Shown here: positions 50,382-59,720 of the stretch, piece after piece
Position numbering within the stretch: the stretch's first letter is position 1
Layout: each line of letters starts with the position of its first letter
Position numbers and translations under genes: made by a program
Notes under the pieces: generated by a model
The model's database searches: none
What the model was told of the DNA's origin: nothing
What the model saw: only the letters and a program-made list of their open reading frames with translations
Source of the DNA: Terracoccus sp. 273MFTsu3.1
GTDB lineage: Bacteria; Actinomycetota; Actinomycetes; Actinomycetales; Dermatophilaceae
Length of the DNA stretch: 64,000 bases
Reading direction: 5' to 3'
Assembly: GCF_000383675.1 (NCBI RefSeq)
Contig: NZ_KB911822.1
Location: 124,001 to 188,000, forward strand

Positions 50382-50672
50382 TCACGGGTCGGCGCGGACG
50401 TCCAGCCCCACGTCGACGGTGTCGCCCTCCTCGACGTCCTCGGCCCGGCGCACGGCGACCTTGAGGGGGACGACGTAGCCGCCGTCCTTGGGCCACAGCG
50501 ACGTCGTCCACCGGGTGCGCCCGATGCGTGCGGTGACCGGGATCATGCCCCAGCCGTAGCTGACGTGGGCGACGTCATGGAGGGCCTGCGACTCGTCCTC
50601 GGGCACGGTGACGAAGTAGTACGGCGACGGACCGCGCCACTCCCAGACCTCTGCCGTGAACTCCAGCTCCAT
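50382..50672 (-). CDS. DUF1905 family protein
   Basis: A 96-residue protein, MELEFTAEVWEWRGPSPYYF at the start, GRTRWTTSLWPKDGGYVVPL later and a terminal EEGDTVDVGLDV, the pattern of DUF1905 domains (beta-barrel-like small proteins often next to YdeI/OmpD-like or DUF1801 proteins). I chose ATG 50672 because the longer frame lacks family residues and runs into the divergent gene. The DUF1801 gene is divergent 40 bases away, which agrees with the usual neighbourhood of these domains. Function unknown. Confidence 0.8.
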   Translation of the reverse strand: MELEFTAEVWEWRGPSPYYFVTVPEDESQALHDVAHVSYGWGMIPVTARIGRTRWTTSLWPKDGGYVVPLKVAVRRAEDVEEGDTVDVGLDVRADP

Positions 50673-50712
50673 GCCCACAGGATGCCCTGAGGTCGCTAGC
50701 ATCTCGACCGAG

Positions 50713-51144
50713 ATGGACATTCCTCAGCAGGTCGAGGCCTACCTCGCCGGTCAGCCCGAGCCCAAGCAGACCGAGCTCCGAGAGCTGCACGCGCGGATGC
50801 TCGCAGAGTTCCCCGCGTGCAGGCTGTGGTTCATCGACGGGTCGGACGAGCAGGGCAAGGTCGTGGCCAACCCCAACATCGGCTACGGCGTGCGCACCAT
50901 CACGTATGCCGACGGGTCCTCGCGCGAGTTCTACCGCGTCGGGCTCAGTGCGAACACGACGGGCATCTCCGTGTACGTGCTCGGCCTGGAGGACAAGACC
51001 TACCTCGCGCGCACCTACGCGGACTCGATCGGCAAGGCCAGCGTGACCGGCTACTGCATCAAGTTCAGGCGCCTCTCGGCCGTCGACGCCGATGCGCTCC
51101 AGGCGGCGATCCGCGACGGCATGACCGGCGACCAGGCGGGCTGA
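50713..51144 (+). CDS. DUF1801 (YdhG-like) family protein
   Basis: A 143-residue protein from ATG 50713: MDIPQQVEAYLAGQPEPKQT, a GYGVRTITYADGSSREFYRV segment, SVYVLGLEDKTYLARTYADS and YCIKFRRLSAVDADALQAAI match DUF1801-type small proteins, which have a ferredoxin-like or YdhG fold. The molecular role is unknown. It is divergent from the DUF1905 gene and convergent with cobIJ (10 bases). Confidence 0.78.
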   Translation: MDIPQQVEAYLAGQPEPKQTELRELHARMLAEFPACRLWFIDGSDEQGKVVANPNIGYGVRTITYADGSSREFYRVGLSANTTGISVYVLGLEDKTYLARTYADSIGKASVTGYCIKFRRLSAVDADALQAAIRDGMTGDQAG

Positions 51145-51154
51145 GCCGGAGGGG

Positions 51155-52684
51155 TCACCGGACGAAGCGGGGGGTCCAGACCTGGCCGGCGCCGGTGACG
51201 CGGGTGCCGGACGCGCAGACGATGACGAGGCACTTCATGTCGATCGCTGCGGGGTCGAGGTCGGTGAGAGTCGTCACCGTGAGGGACTCCTCGGCACGGC
51301 CGACGTCCCGCCCCACGACGACGACGGTGGCGGGGTCGCGCTTCTCGAGGAAGACCTCACGGGCCCGCGCGATCTGCTCGGTGCGGCTGCGCGAGGCGGG
51401 GTTGTAGAGGGCGACGACGAGGTCGGCCGCTGCTGCGGCGCGGAGCCGCTTCTCGATGACGGTCCACGGCTTGAGCCGGTCGGACAGCGACATGATGGCG
51501 AAGTCGCCGCCCAGCGGTGCGCCCGCGCGGGCTGCCACGGCCTGGGCGGCCGTGACTCCGGGCAGCACGCGCACCGGCACGTCGGTGTAGCCGTGAGCAT
51601 CGGCCGCCTCGAACACGGCCGACGCCATGCCGAAGACGCCTGCGTCGCCGCCGGACACGACGGCGACCCGCTCGCCCTTGCGGGCGAGCTCGAGTGCGTC
51701 CCGGGCGCGGTCCACCTCGACGGTGTTGCCGGACGCGTGGCGCGTCAGCCCCTCGCGCTGGGGCACTCGGTTGACGTAGGGCGCGTAGCCGACGACGTGT
51801 CCGACCTGCGCGAGCTCGGCGGACACCTCTGGCGTGATCCAGCGGTCCGGCCCGGGACCGAGACCGATGACGACGACCTCTCCCTGACCGGATCCCTCCG
51901 GAACCCCCTGTGGGGCATGCGCATCGGCAGTACGCGAGGACTCTGCACGCCCGGCCGCGTCGGCCCGCAGGTCGCGTCCTGGCACGACGACCATCGACAT
52001 GTACGGCACGGTCGAGGCGTCGACCTCGGCGACGGGAACCACCCGCTCGGCCTCCGTGCTGGCCCGCTCGACGTAGCGCGCCTCGTCGAGCCGCCCGGCC
52101 TGTCGCAGGGCTTCGCGGACGTTCTCGAAGGTGCGGCCGAGCTTCATGACGACGGCAGCCTCGGTGTCGGCGAGCCGGCGCGCGAGCTCCGGCACCGGCA
52201 GCGTCCCGGGCAGGATCGTCAGCACGTCCTCGTGCCGGCAGAGGCCGGTGGCGACGGCGGCTGCCGACCCGCTGACCGACGTGACACCCGGGACGACCGC
52301 GGTGTCGTAGCGGTCGGCGAGTCGGTCGTGGAGGTACATGTAGGTGCCGTAGAAGAGCGGGTCACCCTCGGCGAGGACGACGACGTTGCGGCCCGAGTCC
52401 AGATGTGCGGCAAGGCGATCGGCCGACTCGTCGTAGAAGTCGGCCATGAGGCCGTGGTAGCCGAGCGGGTGGTCCGTCGCGCCGGTGGTGACGGGGTAGA
52501 CGAGGAGCTCCTCGACGACTCCCTCACGGAAGTACGAGGCGGCGATGCGGCGGGCGATCGAGTCGCCCCGCGGCCCGCTGTGGAAGGCGACGACGTCGGC
52601 CTCGCCGATGAGCCGCGTCGCCTTGACCGTGACGAGCTCGGGGTCGCCCGGCCCCACGCCGACGCCGCGGAGCCAGCCGGTCAC
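51155..52684 (-). CDS. cobIJ: Bifunctional precorrin-2 C20-/precorrin-3B C17-methyltransferase
   Basis: A 509-residue fusion from GTG 52684. Residues about 1-245 are CobI (RGVGVGPGDPELVTVKATRL, VVLAEGDPLFYGTYMYLHDR, VVPGVTSVSGSAAAVATGLC). After a short linker, about 272-509 are CobJ (EVVVIGLGPGPDRWITPEVS, AVVSGGDAGVFGMASAVFEA, YNPASRSRTEQIARAREVFL). The first part methylates C20 of precorrin-2; the second methylates C17 with ring contraction of precorrin-3B, as in actinobacteria. It is the last gene of cobG-cobH-cobIJ and overlaps cobH as GTGA. Confidence 0.95.
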   Translation of the reverse strand: MTGWLRGVGVGPGDPELVTVKATRLIGEADVVAFHSGPRGDSIARRIAASYFREGVVEELLVYPVTTGATDHPLGYHGLMADFYDESADRLAAHLDSGRNVVVLAEGDPLFYGTYMYLHDRLADRYDTAVVPGVTSVSGSAAAVATGLCRHEDVLTILPGTLPVPELARRLADTEAAVVMKLGRTFENVREALRQAGRLDEARYVERASTEAERVVPVAEVDASTVPYMSMVVVPGRDLRADAAGRAESSRTADAHAPQGVPEGSGQGEVVVIGLGPGPDRWITPEVSAELAQVGHVVGYAPYVNRVPQREGLTRHASGNTVEVDRARDALELARKGERVAVVSGGDAGVFGMASAVFEAADAHGYTDVPVRVLPGVTAAQAVAARAGAPLGGDFAIMSLSDRLKPWTVIEKRLRAAAAADLVVALYNPASRSRTEQIARAREVFLEKRDPATVVVVGRDVGRAEESLTVTTLTDLDPAAIDMKCLVIVCASGTRVTGAGQVWTPRFVR

Positions 52685-53349
52685 AGCTCCTCCTCGCGGG
52701 CCAGGGCGTTGACGGCAGAGGCCGCGAGGGCCGAGCCGCCGCGCCGGCCGTGGACGACGAGCCATGGGATGTCGAAGGGGTTCTCGGCGAGGGCGACCTT
52801 CGACTCCGCGGAGCCGATGAAGCCGACGGGGATGCCGATGATGGCGGCCGGGCGCGGGCCCCCGTCGGCGATGGTCTCCAGGAGGTGGAAGAGCGCCGTG
52901 GGCGCGTTGCCGATCGCGACGACGGCACCTGCGACGCGGTCGCCCCAGAGCGAGACGGCGGCGGCGGATCGCGTCGTGCCCCAGGCCTGTGCGAGAGCCG
53001 GAACGCGCTCGTCGCGCAGCGTGCAGACGACCTCGTTGGCGCGGGGCAGCCGGGCCCGGGTGATGCCGGAGGCGATCATGTGCGCATCGGTGAGGACGGG
53101 AGCACCGGACTGCAGCGCGGTCCGCGCCGCCGTGACGAGCCGCGGGTGCACGGCGATGTGCTCGGTGAGGTCGACGTCGCCGCTCGCGTGCACCATGCGG
53201 ACCGCCACGACGCGGGCGTCCTCGGGCAGGTGGTCGAGGCGGGCCTCCGCGCGGATCGTGGCGAAGGACCGGCGGTAGATCTCGGCCCCGTCCGTGACGT
53301 AGTCGTAGCGTCGCGTCGGCGCGTGCCGTGTCTCGGTGTTCACGTCCAT
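52681..53349 (-). CDS. cobH: Precorrin-8X methylmutase
   Basis: A 222-residue protein with CobH/CbiC motifs YDYVTDGAEIYRRSFATIRA near the N-terminus, VVAVRMVHASGDVDLTEHIA (conserved histidine), VLTDAHMIASGITRARLPRA and PAAIIGIPVGFIGSAESKVA. It moves the methyl group from C11 to C12, making hydrogenobyrinate. ATG 53349 overlaps the cobG end by ten bases and the stop overlaps cobIJ as GTGA, so the three genes form a compact operon. Confidence 0.95.
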   Translation of the reverse strand: MDVNTETRHAPTRRYDYVTDGAEIYRRSFATIRAEARLDHLPEDARVVAVRMVHASGDVDLTEHIAVHPRLVTAARTALQSGAPVLTDAHMIASGITRARLPRANEVVCTLRDERVPALAQAWGTTRSAAAVSLWGDRVAGAVVAIGNAPTALFHLLETIADGGPRPAAIIGIPVGFIGSAESKVALAENPFDIPWLVVHGRRGGSALAASAVNALAREEEL

Positions 53350-54482
53350 GGGGACTCCTGCTCGGCGATGGTGGACAAGGCTTCCTCCGTGGACCGTGGG
53401 GTCAGCACGTCGACGTATGCCGTCGCCGGCGTTCCGCACCGTCGCTCGCACCCGCTGACGTGCACGGGAAGGTGGCCACGCGGCAGGACCGGAGCGAGGT
53501 CGCGGGCCAGGGCGCGGGTGTCGAGGGCGGACCGCGCGCAGCCAGGGAGGCCGGCGCAGGCGTGCAGTCGCGTCCAGGGGGAGTCGACGTGCGTCACGAG
53601 GCCGGCGGCCTCGAGCTCGGGTAGTGCCGGCGCGGCGTTCTCGACGACGAGCGAGCGCCACGGGGTCACGAGCACGCGATCCGTGACACGGGCGAGCGTG
53701 GCCACGTGGTCGGGTCGGAGGAGGCCCAGGGGCACGGCCACGACGGCGTGGTCGCCGACGGCCCCGCGCGGGCGCTCCGGTGGAGGTGGCAGGTCGAGCC
53801 CGGCCGTCGGCTCGGTCCCGAGTGGCATCGCGAGCTCACTGACGTGCCAGACGGACTCGTCGCCGCCGGCCCGCTCGACGAACTCCTGCGCGAGGGCCAC
53901 CAGCCGAGGCACGGCGGCCGCCAGCGGCACCTCCCAGCCCCGGTCCGTGCCGCCGACCAGCACGACGCAACGCCCGGGTCCGGTCGCGAACACGCCCAGG
54001 TCGAAGGACTCGCCCACGACGTCACCACGCCCGTCGTCGAGGACGAAGAGGAAGCGGCCACCGAGGTGGGCGAGGACGGGGTCGGCGCAGAGCGCGGTGT
54101 CGAGCGCGCGGGTGACGGGACGCAGGTCACAGTGCCCGGCGCCGTCGAGGCCGGACAGCGGTGACGCGACGACGTTGCGGACCAGCTCGTGGCTCGCCGA
54201 CGGGACGAGCCCCGTGGCCCGGATCGCCTCACGGATCCGCGGGGTCAGCGGGTCCGGCAGTCCGCGCAGCTGAAGGGCTCCGCGGGAGGTCAGCTGGATC
54301 GCTGGATCCGGTTGGACCGCAACGACATCCATGAGGCGGGACAAGGCGTCGACGGGCACGGTCCGGCCAGCCGGGCGGAGCCGCACGATCGAGCCGTCGG
54401 CCGCCACGAAGGGTCGGCTGACACCGGGGCAGGCGTCGCCTGCCCGGCGCTCTCGGCTCGACGGGGCGGTCACGCGGCACAT
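53340..54482 (-). CDS. cobG: Precorrin-3B synthase (nitrite/sulfite-reductase-type)
   Basis: A 380-residue protein, shorter than assimilatory sulfite reductases, with a nitrite/sulfite-reductase half-domain start and the iron-sulfur/siroheme cysteines in LHACAGLPGCARSALDTRAL and VHVSGCERRCGTPATAYVDV. CobG uses oxygen and an iron-sulfur cluster to make the C20-hydroxylated gamma-lactone (precorrin-3B), so the pathway here is the aerobic one. Starts at ATG 54482; GTG at 54497 is possible. No riboswitch is visible upstream of it, unlike cobN next door. Confidence 0.9.
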   Translation of the reverse strand: MCRVTAPSSRERRAGDACPGVSRPFVAADGSIVRLRPAGRTVPVDALSRLMDVVAVQPDPAIQLTSRGALQLRGLPDPLTPRIREAIRATGLVPSASHELVRNVVASPLSGLDGAGHCDLRPVTRALDTALCADPVLAHLGGRFLFVLDDGRGDVVGESFDLGVFATGPGRCVVLVGGTDRGWEVPLAAAVPRLVALAQEFVERAGGDESVWHVSELAMPLGTEPTAGLDLPPPPERPRGAVGDHAVVAVPLGLLRPDHVATLARVTDRVLVTPWRSLVVENAAPALPELEAAGLVTHVDSPWTRLHACAGLPGCARSALDTRALARDLAPVLPRGHLPVHVSGCERRCGTPATAYVDVLTPRSTEEALSTIAEQESPWT

Positions 54483-54536
54483 GGTAGGCCCGACCACCGT
54501 GAGTGCAAGACGGCCGTCTCGGGCGTCGGCCGCGCG

Positions 54537-55370
54537 TCAGTGACTCGGCGTCCAGACGTACTGAGGGGTCTGGCACACCTCGACGAAGCCCAGTCGCTCG
54601 TAGGTCGGGCGACCCATCTCCGAGGCCATGAGGACCGCCTCACTGCACCCGCGGCCTCGTGCAAGGTTCATCAGGGTGGCCGTGACGGCATGTCCCAGCC
54701 CTCGTCGCCGAGCGGACTCGATGGTGGCGATGTTGTAGATCCCCACCGTTCGCCCGGTGACGAAGGCCGACCCCGCGCTCACGGCCGCGCCGTCGACCCG
54801 GGCGACAACGTGGAAGAGGACCTCCGGTCCGAAGTCGGCCAGTGCCAGCCGCAGCGGCTCCACGACGAAGGCCGGGAAGCCGAAGCCCGAGGCCATGACC
54901 TCCACGAGCTCCCCGGTGACCGGGCTGGGTGAGATGTCGACACCAGTCCCGAGACGCGGGTCCACGTCTCGGGTGAGCTCGACGTGCATTCCCGGCTCGG
55001 GGCTGGGTTCGATCCCCCGGGACCGCAGCACGGCGTCGATCTCGGGCGTCATCGTCGACGGCGTGGCCCACCACAGGAAGGGCAGGCCCCGGGCGATGTA
55101 GCCGTCGACCAGCGCGGCCGCCCGCTCCGTCTCCGAGCCCGGCCTGAACCGGGCTCCGCAGATCGCGTTGAAGAGGGGGAAGGCGAGGTCGCGCGTGAAC
55201 GCCACGACGTCGTCGTCCGGGAGGGCGGTGACGTGCTCGGTGCTCGCCAGCAGCCGGAACTGCGCGATGAGGTTCTCCTCCACCGCCGCCACCCGAGGAT
55301 CGCCGTGACCGCCCACGTTCGCACCGTAGCCGGACGCCGAGCGGGCCGCCGGGAAATGTGCGCGCACCAC
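54537..55370 (-). CDS. GNAT-family N-acetyltransferase
   Basis: A protein of up to 277 residues. The C-terminal ~130 residues form a GNAT fold: LFHVVARVDGAAVSAGSAFV, GIYNIATIESARRRGLGHAV (the acetyl-CoA motif R-R-x-G-x-G/A is R-R-R-G-L-G-H-A) and LMASEMGRPTYERLGFVEVC. The N-terminal half is less conserved and reads RVAAVEENLIAQFRLLASTE. The start is uncertain: GTG 55370 borders the cobN riboswitch; a GTG near 55316 is possible. Substrate unknown; adjacency to cobalamin genes may be incidental. Confidence 0.78.
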   Translation of the reverse strand: MVRAHFPAARSASGYGANVGGHGDPRVAAVEENLIAQFRLLASTEHVTALPDDDVVAFTRDLAFPLFNAICGARFRPGSETERAAALVDGYIARGLPFLWWATPSTMTPEIDAVLRSRGIEPSPEPGMHVELTRDVDPRLGTGVDISPSPVTGELVEVMASGFGFPAFVVEPLRLALADFGPEVLFHVVARVDGAAVSAGSAFVTGRTVGIYNIATIESARRRGLGHAVTATLMNLARGRGCSEAVLMASEMGRPTYERLGFVEVCQTPQYVWTPSH

Positions 55371-55384
55371 GGGCTAGGGTGGGC

Positions 55385-55490
55385 GCAGCGTCGTCGATCC
55401 AGGAACCCGGTGAGAATCCGGGACGGTCCCGCCACTGTGAGTCGCCACCCGTTGAGGGAGGCGGTGAGTCAGGAACTGCCGGCAGCGCTT
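55385..55490 (+). ncRNA. Cobalamin riboswitch upstream of cobN
   Basis: A compact leader with all core elements: CAGGAACCCGGTGAGAATCC, GGGACGGTCCCGCCACTGTG (B12 box GCCACTGTG at 55431-55439), and a GTGAGTCAGGAACTGCC segment where the final core normally is. A hairpin GCGGGG/CCCCGC (55507-55526) stands one base before the GAGGAG ribosome site at 55528-55533 and would hide it. It should repress cobN when B12 is high. Confidence 0.93.
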
Positions 55491-55538
55491 CTCTTTCCTT
55501 TCGACCGCGGGGCGCGGACACCCCGCCGAGGAGTTCCA

Positions 55539-58500
55539 GTGACGCGCATCGCGCTGCTCTCGACGTCTGACACCGACCTGCTGTGCGCCCGCGGGAGCGG
55601 TGCCGACTACGTGCTCGCCAACCCGTCCCGGCCCGGTCACACGTCGATGGCCGAGGCGATCGAGGCTGCCGACATCGTCGTGGCTCGCATCCTCGGCGGT
55701 CCCCAGGACCTCTGCGACGGCTTCCGCCGGATCCGGGCCACGGAGAAGCCGATGGTCGTGCTCGGCGGCGAGCAGACCCCGCACGCCGCCCTCATGGAGC
55801 TCTCGACGGTCGCCCCCGGCGTCGTCGCCGAGGCGCACCGCTATCTCGCGGAGGGCGGGGCGGCCAACCTCCGCGAGCTGCACGCCTTCCTCGGCGACAC
55901 GCTCCTCATGACGGGTGAGGGCTTCGATCCGCCCGTCACCCTGCCGACGTGGGGTGTCCTCGACCGCCCCGAGCCACAGCCCGCGGCCGACGGCCACCCA
56001 CGTCCTCGCGTCGCGATCCTCTTCTACCGGGCCCAGTTCGCCGCCGAGAACACCACGTACGTCCACGCCCTCGCCGACGCGATCGACGCGGCCGGCGGCA
56101 TCGGCGTGCCCGTGCACGTGTCGTCGCTGCGCGACGCGCCCGCCGACCTGCTCGAGCACCTCGCGGCATACGACGTCCTCGTGACGACCGTGCTCGCAGC
56201 GGGCGGCACCAAGCCCGGCACCGCGAGCGCCGGCGAGGACGACGAGGCGTGGGACGTGCAGGCGCTGGCCGCCCTCGACGTCCCGATCATCCAGGGCCTC
56301 TGCCTGACGTGGAGCCGCGACCAGTGGGGGGCGAGCGACGACGGGATGAGCCCGCTCGACGTGGCCACGCAGGTCGCCGTGCCCGAGTTCGACGGCCGCA
56401 TCATCGGAGGCGTCTTCTCCTTCAAGGAGACCGACGCCGACGGCCTGCCGCACTACGTGCCGGACCCCGAGCGCTGCGCACGCCTGGCCACGCTCGCCGT
56501 CAACCACGCCCGCCTGCGCCACACGCCGCCGGCCGAGCGCCGGATCGCAGTCGTCCTGTCGGCCTACCCGTCCAAGCACTCGCGCATCGGCAACGCCGTC
56601 GGTCTCGACACGCCCGTCTCGATCATCCGGCTGCTGCGGGCGATGCGCGACGCCGGCTACGACCTAGGCGAGCCGGGCGAGATCCCCGGCACCGGGCCCC
56701 TCGAGCCGGTCGACGGCGAGTCAGCCGACACGACCGCGGGCAACGCCCTCATCCACGCGCTCATCGAGGCCGGCGGCCAGGACGAGGACTGGCTGACGCA
56801 GGAGCAGCTGAGCGGCCAGCCGGTGCGCATCCCGGCCGCCCGCTACCGCGAGCACTTCGACGCACTCCCGGCCGAGCTGCGTGATGCCGTCACGGAGCAC
56901 TGGGGAGTCGCGCCCGGCGAGGTCTTCGTCGACCGCCACGCGGACCCCGAGGGCGAGCTCGTCGCGGCGAGCATCCGGGCCGGGAACGTCGTCGTCCTCG
57001 TCCAGCCGCCGCGCGGCTTCGGCGAGAACCCCATCGCGATCTACCACGACCCCGACCTGCCGCCGACGCACCACTACCTCGCCGTCTACGACTGGCTCGC
57101 AAGGGAGTTCGGCGCCCACGCCGTCGTCCACATGGGCAAGCACGGCAACCTCGAGTGGCTGCCCGGCAAGAACCTCGCCCTGTCCGCGGCGTGCGGGCCT
57201 GACGCGACGATCGGCTCGATCCCGCTCGTCTACCCCTTCCTCGTCAACGACCCCGGAGAGGGCAGCCAGGCCAAGCGTCGCGCCCACGCGACGATCGTCG
57301 ACCACCTCGTTCCTCCCATGGCGCGCGCCGAGTCCTACGGCGACATCGCCCGCCTCGAGCAGCTCCTCGACGAGTACGGCAACGTCTCCGTCATGGACCC
57401 GGCCAAGGCGCCGGCCCTGCGCGCCGAGATCTGGACCCTCATCCAGTCCGCCCAGCTGCACCACGACCTCGGGCTCGAGGACCGTCCTGACGACGACGCC
57501 TTCGACGAGTTCGTCATGCACGTCGACGGCTGGCTCTGCGAGGTCAAGGACGTCCAGATCCGGGACGGACTCCACGTTCTTGGCGAGGCCCCCACGGGGG
57601 AGGGCCTCGCCAAGCTCGTGCTCGCGATCCTGCGGGCCAACCAGGTCTTCGCCGGTGCTGTCGCCGCGGTGCCTGGGCTGCGGACGGCGCTCGGCCTGAG
57701 TGAGGGGCACGCCGAGCGCTCGTCCGTCGACGACGCCGAGGAGCAGGCGAGCGCCCTCGTCGCCGCTCTCGCCGGGGCCGACTGGGACGAGGACGCCGTG
57801 CCCGGCATCGTGCGCGCGCGGCTGGGCGCGGACCCGCGTGTCGACACCGTCGGCGTATGCCGTTCGCTGGCCTTCGCGTGCCGCGAGGTCGTCCCGCGGC
57901 TGCGGGCGACGACGGGCGAGATCGACGCGGTCCTCCATGCGCTCGACGGCGGCTACGTCCCGGCCGGGCCCTCGGGGTCGCCCCTGCGCGGCCTCGTCAA
58001 CGTGCTGCCGACCGGCCGCAACTTCTACTCCGTCGACCCCAAGGCGATCCCGAGCCGGCTCGCCTGGGAGACCGGACAGCGCCTGGCCGACGACCTGCTG
58101 GCCCGGCACCGGGCCGACACCGGCGAGTGGCCGCGCTCGGTCGGGCTCTCGGTGTGGGGCACGTCGGCGATGCGCACGTCGGGCGACGACATCGCCGAGG
58201 TGCTGGCGCTCCTCGGCGTCCGCCCGCGCTGGGACGAGATGTCGCGCCGGGTCGTCGGGCTCGACGCCATCCCCCTCGCCGAGCTCGGCCGCCCCCGCAT
58301 CGACGTCACGGTCCGCATCTCCGGCTTCTTCCGCGACGCCTTCCCGCACGTCATCGCCATGCTCGACGACGCCGTGCAGCTCGTGGCCGGGCTCGACGAG
58401 TCCCACGACGACAACTACCTCAGGGCCCACGTCGCCGGCGACCTCGCCGAGCACGGCGACGCCCGCCGCGCCACGACCCGGATCTTCGGCAGCAAGCCGG

Positions 58501-59192
58501 GCTCCTACGGCGCCGGCATCCTCCCGCTCATCGAGTCGGGCAACTGGCGCTCGGACGCCGACCTCGCGGAGGTCTACGCGACGTGGGGCGGCTTCGCGTA
58601 CGGGCGCGAGCTGGACGGCATACCTGCTCGGGCCGACATGGAGCGCACGTACGCGCGGATGGACGTCGCCGCCAAGAACATCGACACGCGCGAGCACGAC
58701 ATCGCCGACAGCGACGACTACTTCCAGTACCACGGCGGCATGGTCGCCACGGTCCGCGCGCTCACCGGTCGCGAGCCCAAGGCGTACGTCGGCGACTCCA
58801 CGACGCCGGACGCGGTGCGCACGCGCAGCCTCACCGAGGAGACGGCGCGTGTCTTCCGAGCGCGTGTCGTCAACCCGCGCTGGATCGCGGCGATGCGGCG
58901 GCACGGCTACAAGGGCGCGTTCGAGCTCGCGGCGACGGTCGACTACCTCTACGGCTTCGACGCGACAGCCGGCGTCGTGACGGACTGGATGTACGAGCAG
59001 CTCGCCCAGACCTACGTGCTCGACAAGGAGAACCGCGACTTCCTCCAGCACGCCAACCCGTGGGCGCTGCACGGCATGGTCGAGCGGCTCCACGAGGCGG
59101 TCGACCGCGGGCTCTGGGAGGAGCCGGACGCCCAGCTGATGGCGGACCTCCAGCAGGTCTACCTCGACGTCGAGGGAGACCTCGAGGACTGA
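55539..59192 (+). CDS. cobN: Cobaltochelatase large subunit
   Basis: A 1217-residue protein from GTG 55539 with GAGGAG five bases before it. It is a typical CobN: VARILGGPQDLCDGFRRIR near the start, YAAETTP-type repeats, HMGKHGNLEWLPGKN at about residues 530-544, DPGEGSQAKRRAHATIVDHL, and GVFSFKETDADGLPHYVPDP earlier. It inserts Co2+ into hydrogenobyrinic acid a,c-diamide with ATP hydrolysed by AAA partners. The classical partners CobS and CobT are not in the window; the fused ChlI-ChlD protein at 42513-44654 probably does their job. Monocistronic under its own riboswitch. Confidence 0.96.
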   Translation: MTRIALLSTSDTDLLCARGSGADYVLANPSRPGHTSMAEAIEAADIVVARILGGPQDLCDGFRRIRATEKPMVVLGGEQTPHAALMELSTVAPGVVAEAHRYLAEGGAANLRELHAFLGDTLLMTGEGFDPPVTLPTWGVLDRPEPQPAADGHPRPRVAILFYRAQFAAENTTYVHALADAIDAAGGIGVPVHVSSLRDAPADLLEHLAAYDVLVTTVLAAGGTKPGTASAGEDDEAWDVQALAALDVPIIQGLCLTWSRDQWGASDDGMSPLDVATQVAVPEFDGRIIGGVFSFKETDADGLPHYVPDPERCARLATLAVNHARLRHTPPAERRIAVVLSAYPSKHSRIGNAVGLDTPVSIIRLLRAMRDAGYDLGEPGEIPGTGPLEPVDGESADTTAGNALIHALIEAGGQDEDWLTQEQLSGQPVRIPAARYREHFDALPAELRDAVTEHWGVAPGEVFVDRHADPEGELVAASIRAGNVVVLVQPPRGFGENPIAIYHDPDLPPTHHYLAVYDWLAREFGAHAVVHMGKHGNLEWLPGKNLALSAACGPDATIGSIPLVYPFLVNDPGEGSQAKRRAHATIVDHLVPPMARAESYGDIARLEQLLDEYGNVSVMDPAKAPALRAEIWTLIQSAQLHHDLGLEDRPDDDAFDEFVMHVDGWLCEVKDVQIRDGLHVLGEAPTGEGLAKLVLAILRANQVFAGAVAAVPGLRTALGLSEGHAERSSVDDAEEQASALVAALAGADWDEDAVPGIVRARLGADPRVDTVGVCRSLAFACREVVPRLRATTGEIDAVLHALDGGYVPAGPSGSPLRGLVNVLPTGRNFYSVDPKAIPSRLAWETGQRLADDLLARHRADTGEWPRSVGLSVWGTSAMRTSGDDIAEVLALLGVRPRWDEMSRRVVGLDAIPLAELGRPRIDVTVRISGFFRDAFPHVIAMLDDAVQLVAGLDESHDDNYLRAHVAGDLAEHGDARRATTRIFGSKPGSYGAGILPLIESGNWRSDADLAEVYATWGGFAYGRELDGIPARADMERTYARMDVAAKNIDTREHDIADSDDYFQYHGGMVATVRALTGREPKAYVGDSTTPDAVRTRSLTEETARVFRARVVNPRWIAAMRRHGYKGAFELAATVDYLYGFDATAGVVTDWMYEQLAQTYVLDKENRDFLQHANPWALHGMVERLHEAVDRGLWEEPDAQLMADLQQVYLDVEGDLED

Positions 59193-59249
59193 GGTGACCT
59201 CTCCCGCCATTGCCCGGACGCGGGAACGACCCCGGTCCTACCGTGGGGC

Positions 59250-59702
59250 ATGGTCGGTCGGTGGGGTGGTCGGACACGGGGTGGCCTCGGGGTCGCCGCC
59301 GTCGTCGTGATGCTTGCGGGTCTGGCCGGCTGTGGCGACGACGACCCGGACACGGTGGGCGACAAGAGCTGCGAGCTGGCGATGAAGACGCTCGCGGCCG
59401 GCCTCGAGGACTTCGCGCGCACCAAGGCTGTCGGGAAGTTCCTCGACGACATCTCCCAGCCCGCCTCGGTCCCGTGCCGCAACGCCATCGCCAACCTGGC
59501 GCAGGGCCAGCCGGTGACCTTCGACCTGCTGCGTGAGGACGGGACGGTCTCGACACTCGTCGTGCCGCCGAAGGTGCTCGAGCCGGTCATCGGGCTCCCG
59601 GGTGGAACAGGTGCCGCCAGTCGAACGGCACGCTGCGCCAAGACCTTCGGAGGCAGTTACCTCTACAACCCGTGCCTCAACGGCGTCATCGACCCCTTCT
59701 GA
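59250..59702 (+). CDS. Small predicted lipoprotein
   Basis: A 150-residue protein with an N-terminal arginine-rich start, hydrophobic residues about 12-25 and lipobox LAGC with the cysteine at about residue 28, followed by an acidic DDDPDT stretch. The mature part has four more cysteines (about 42, 77, 128 and 142) that could form disulfides outside the cell. No recognisable domain. ATG 59250 follows cobN by 57 bases with no clear hairpin between. Confidence 0.7.
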   Translation: MVGRWGGRTRGGLGVAAVVVMLAGLAGCGDDDPDTVGDKSCELAMKTLAAGLEDFARTKAVGKFLDDISQPASVPCRNAIANLAQGQPVTFDLLREDGTVSTLVVPPKVLEPVIGLPGGTGAASRTARCAKTFGGSYLYNPCLNGVIDPF

Positions 59703-59720
59703 CCACGCGATCCCGGGGGG

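Noticed and set aside
54483-54536. A cobalamin riboswitch before cobG
   Set aside because: The short gap lacks the B12 box GCCACTGTG and has no room for the core.
56721-59210. Long leftward open frame opposite cobN
   Set aside because: The residues are a mirror-type low-complexity mix without motifs; cobN on the other strand is clear and complete.
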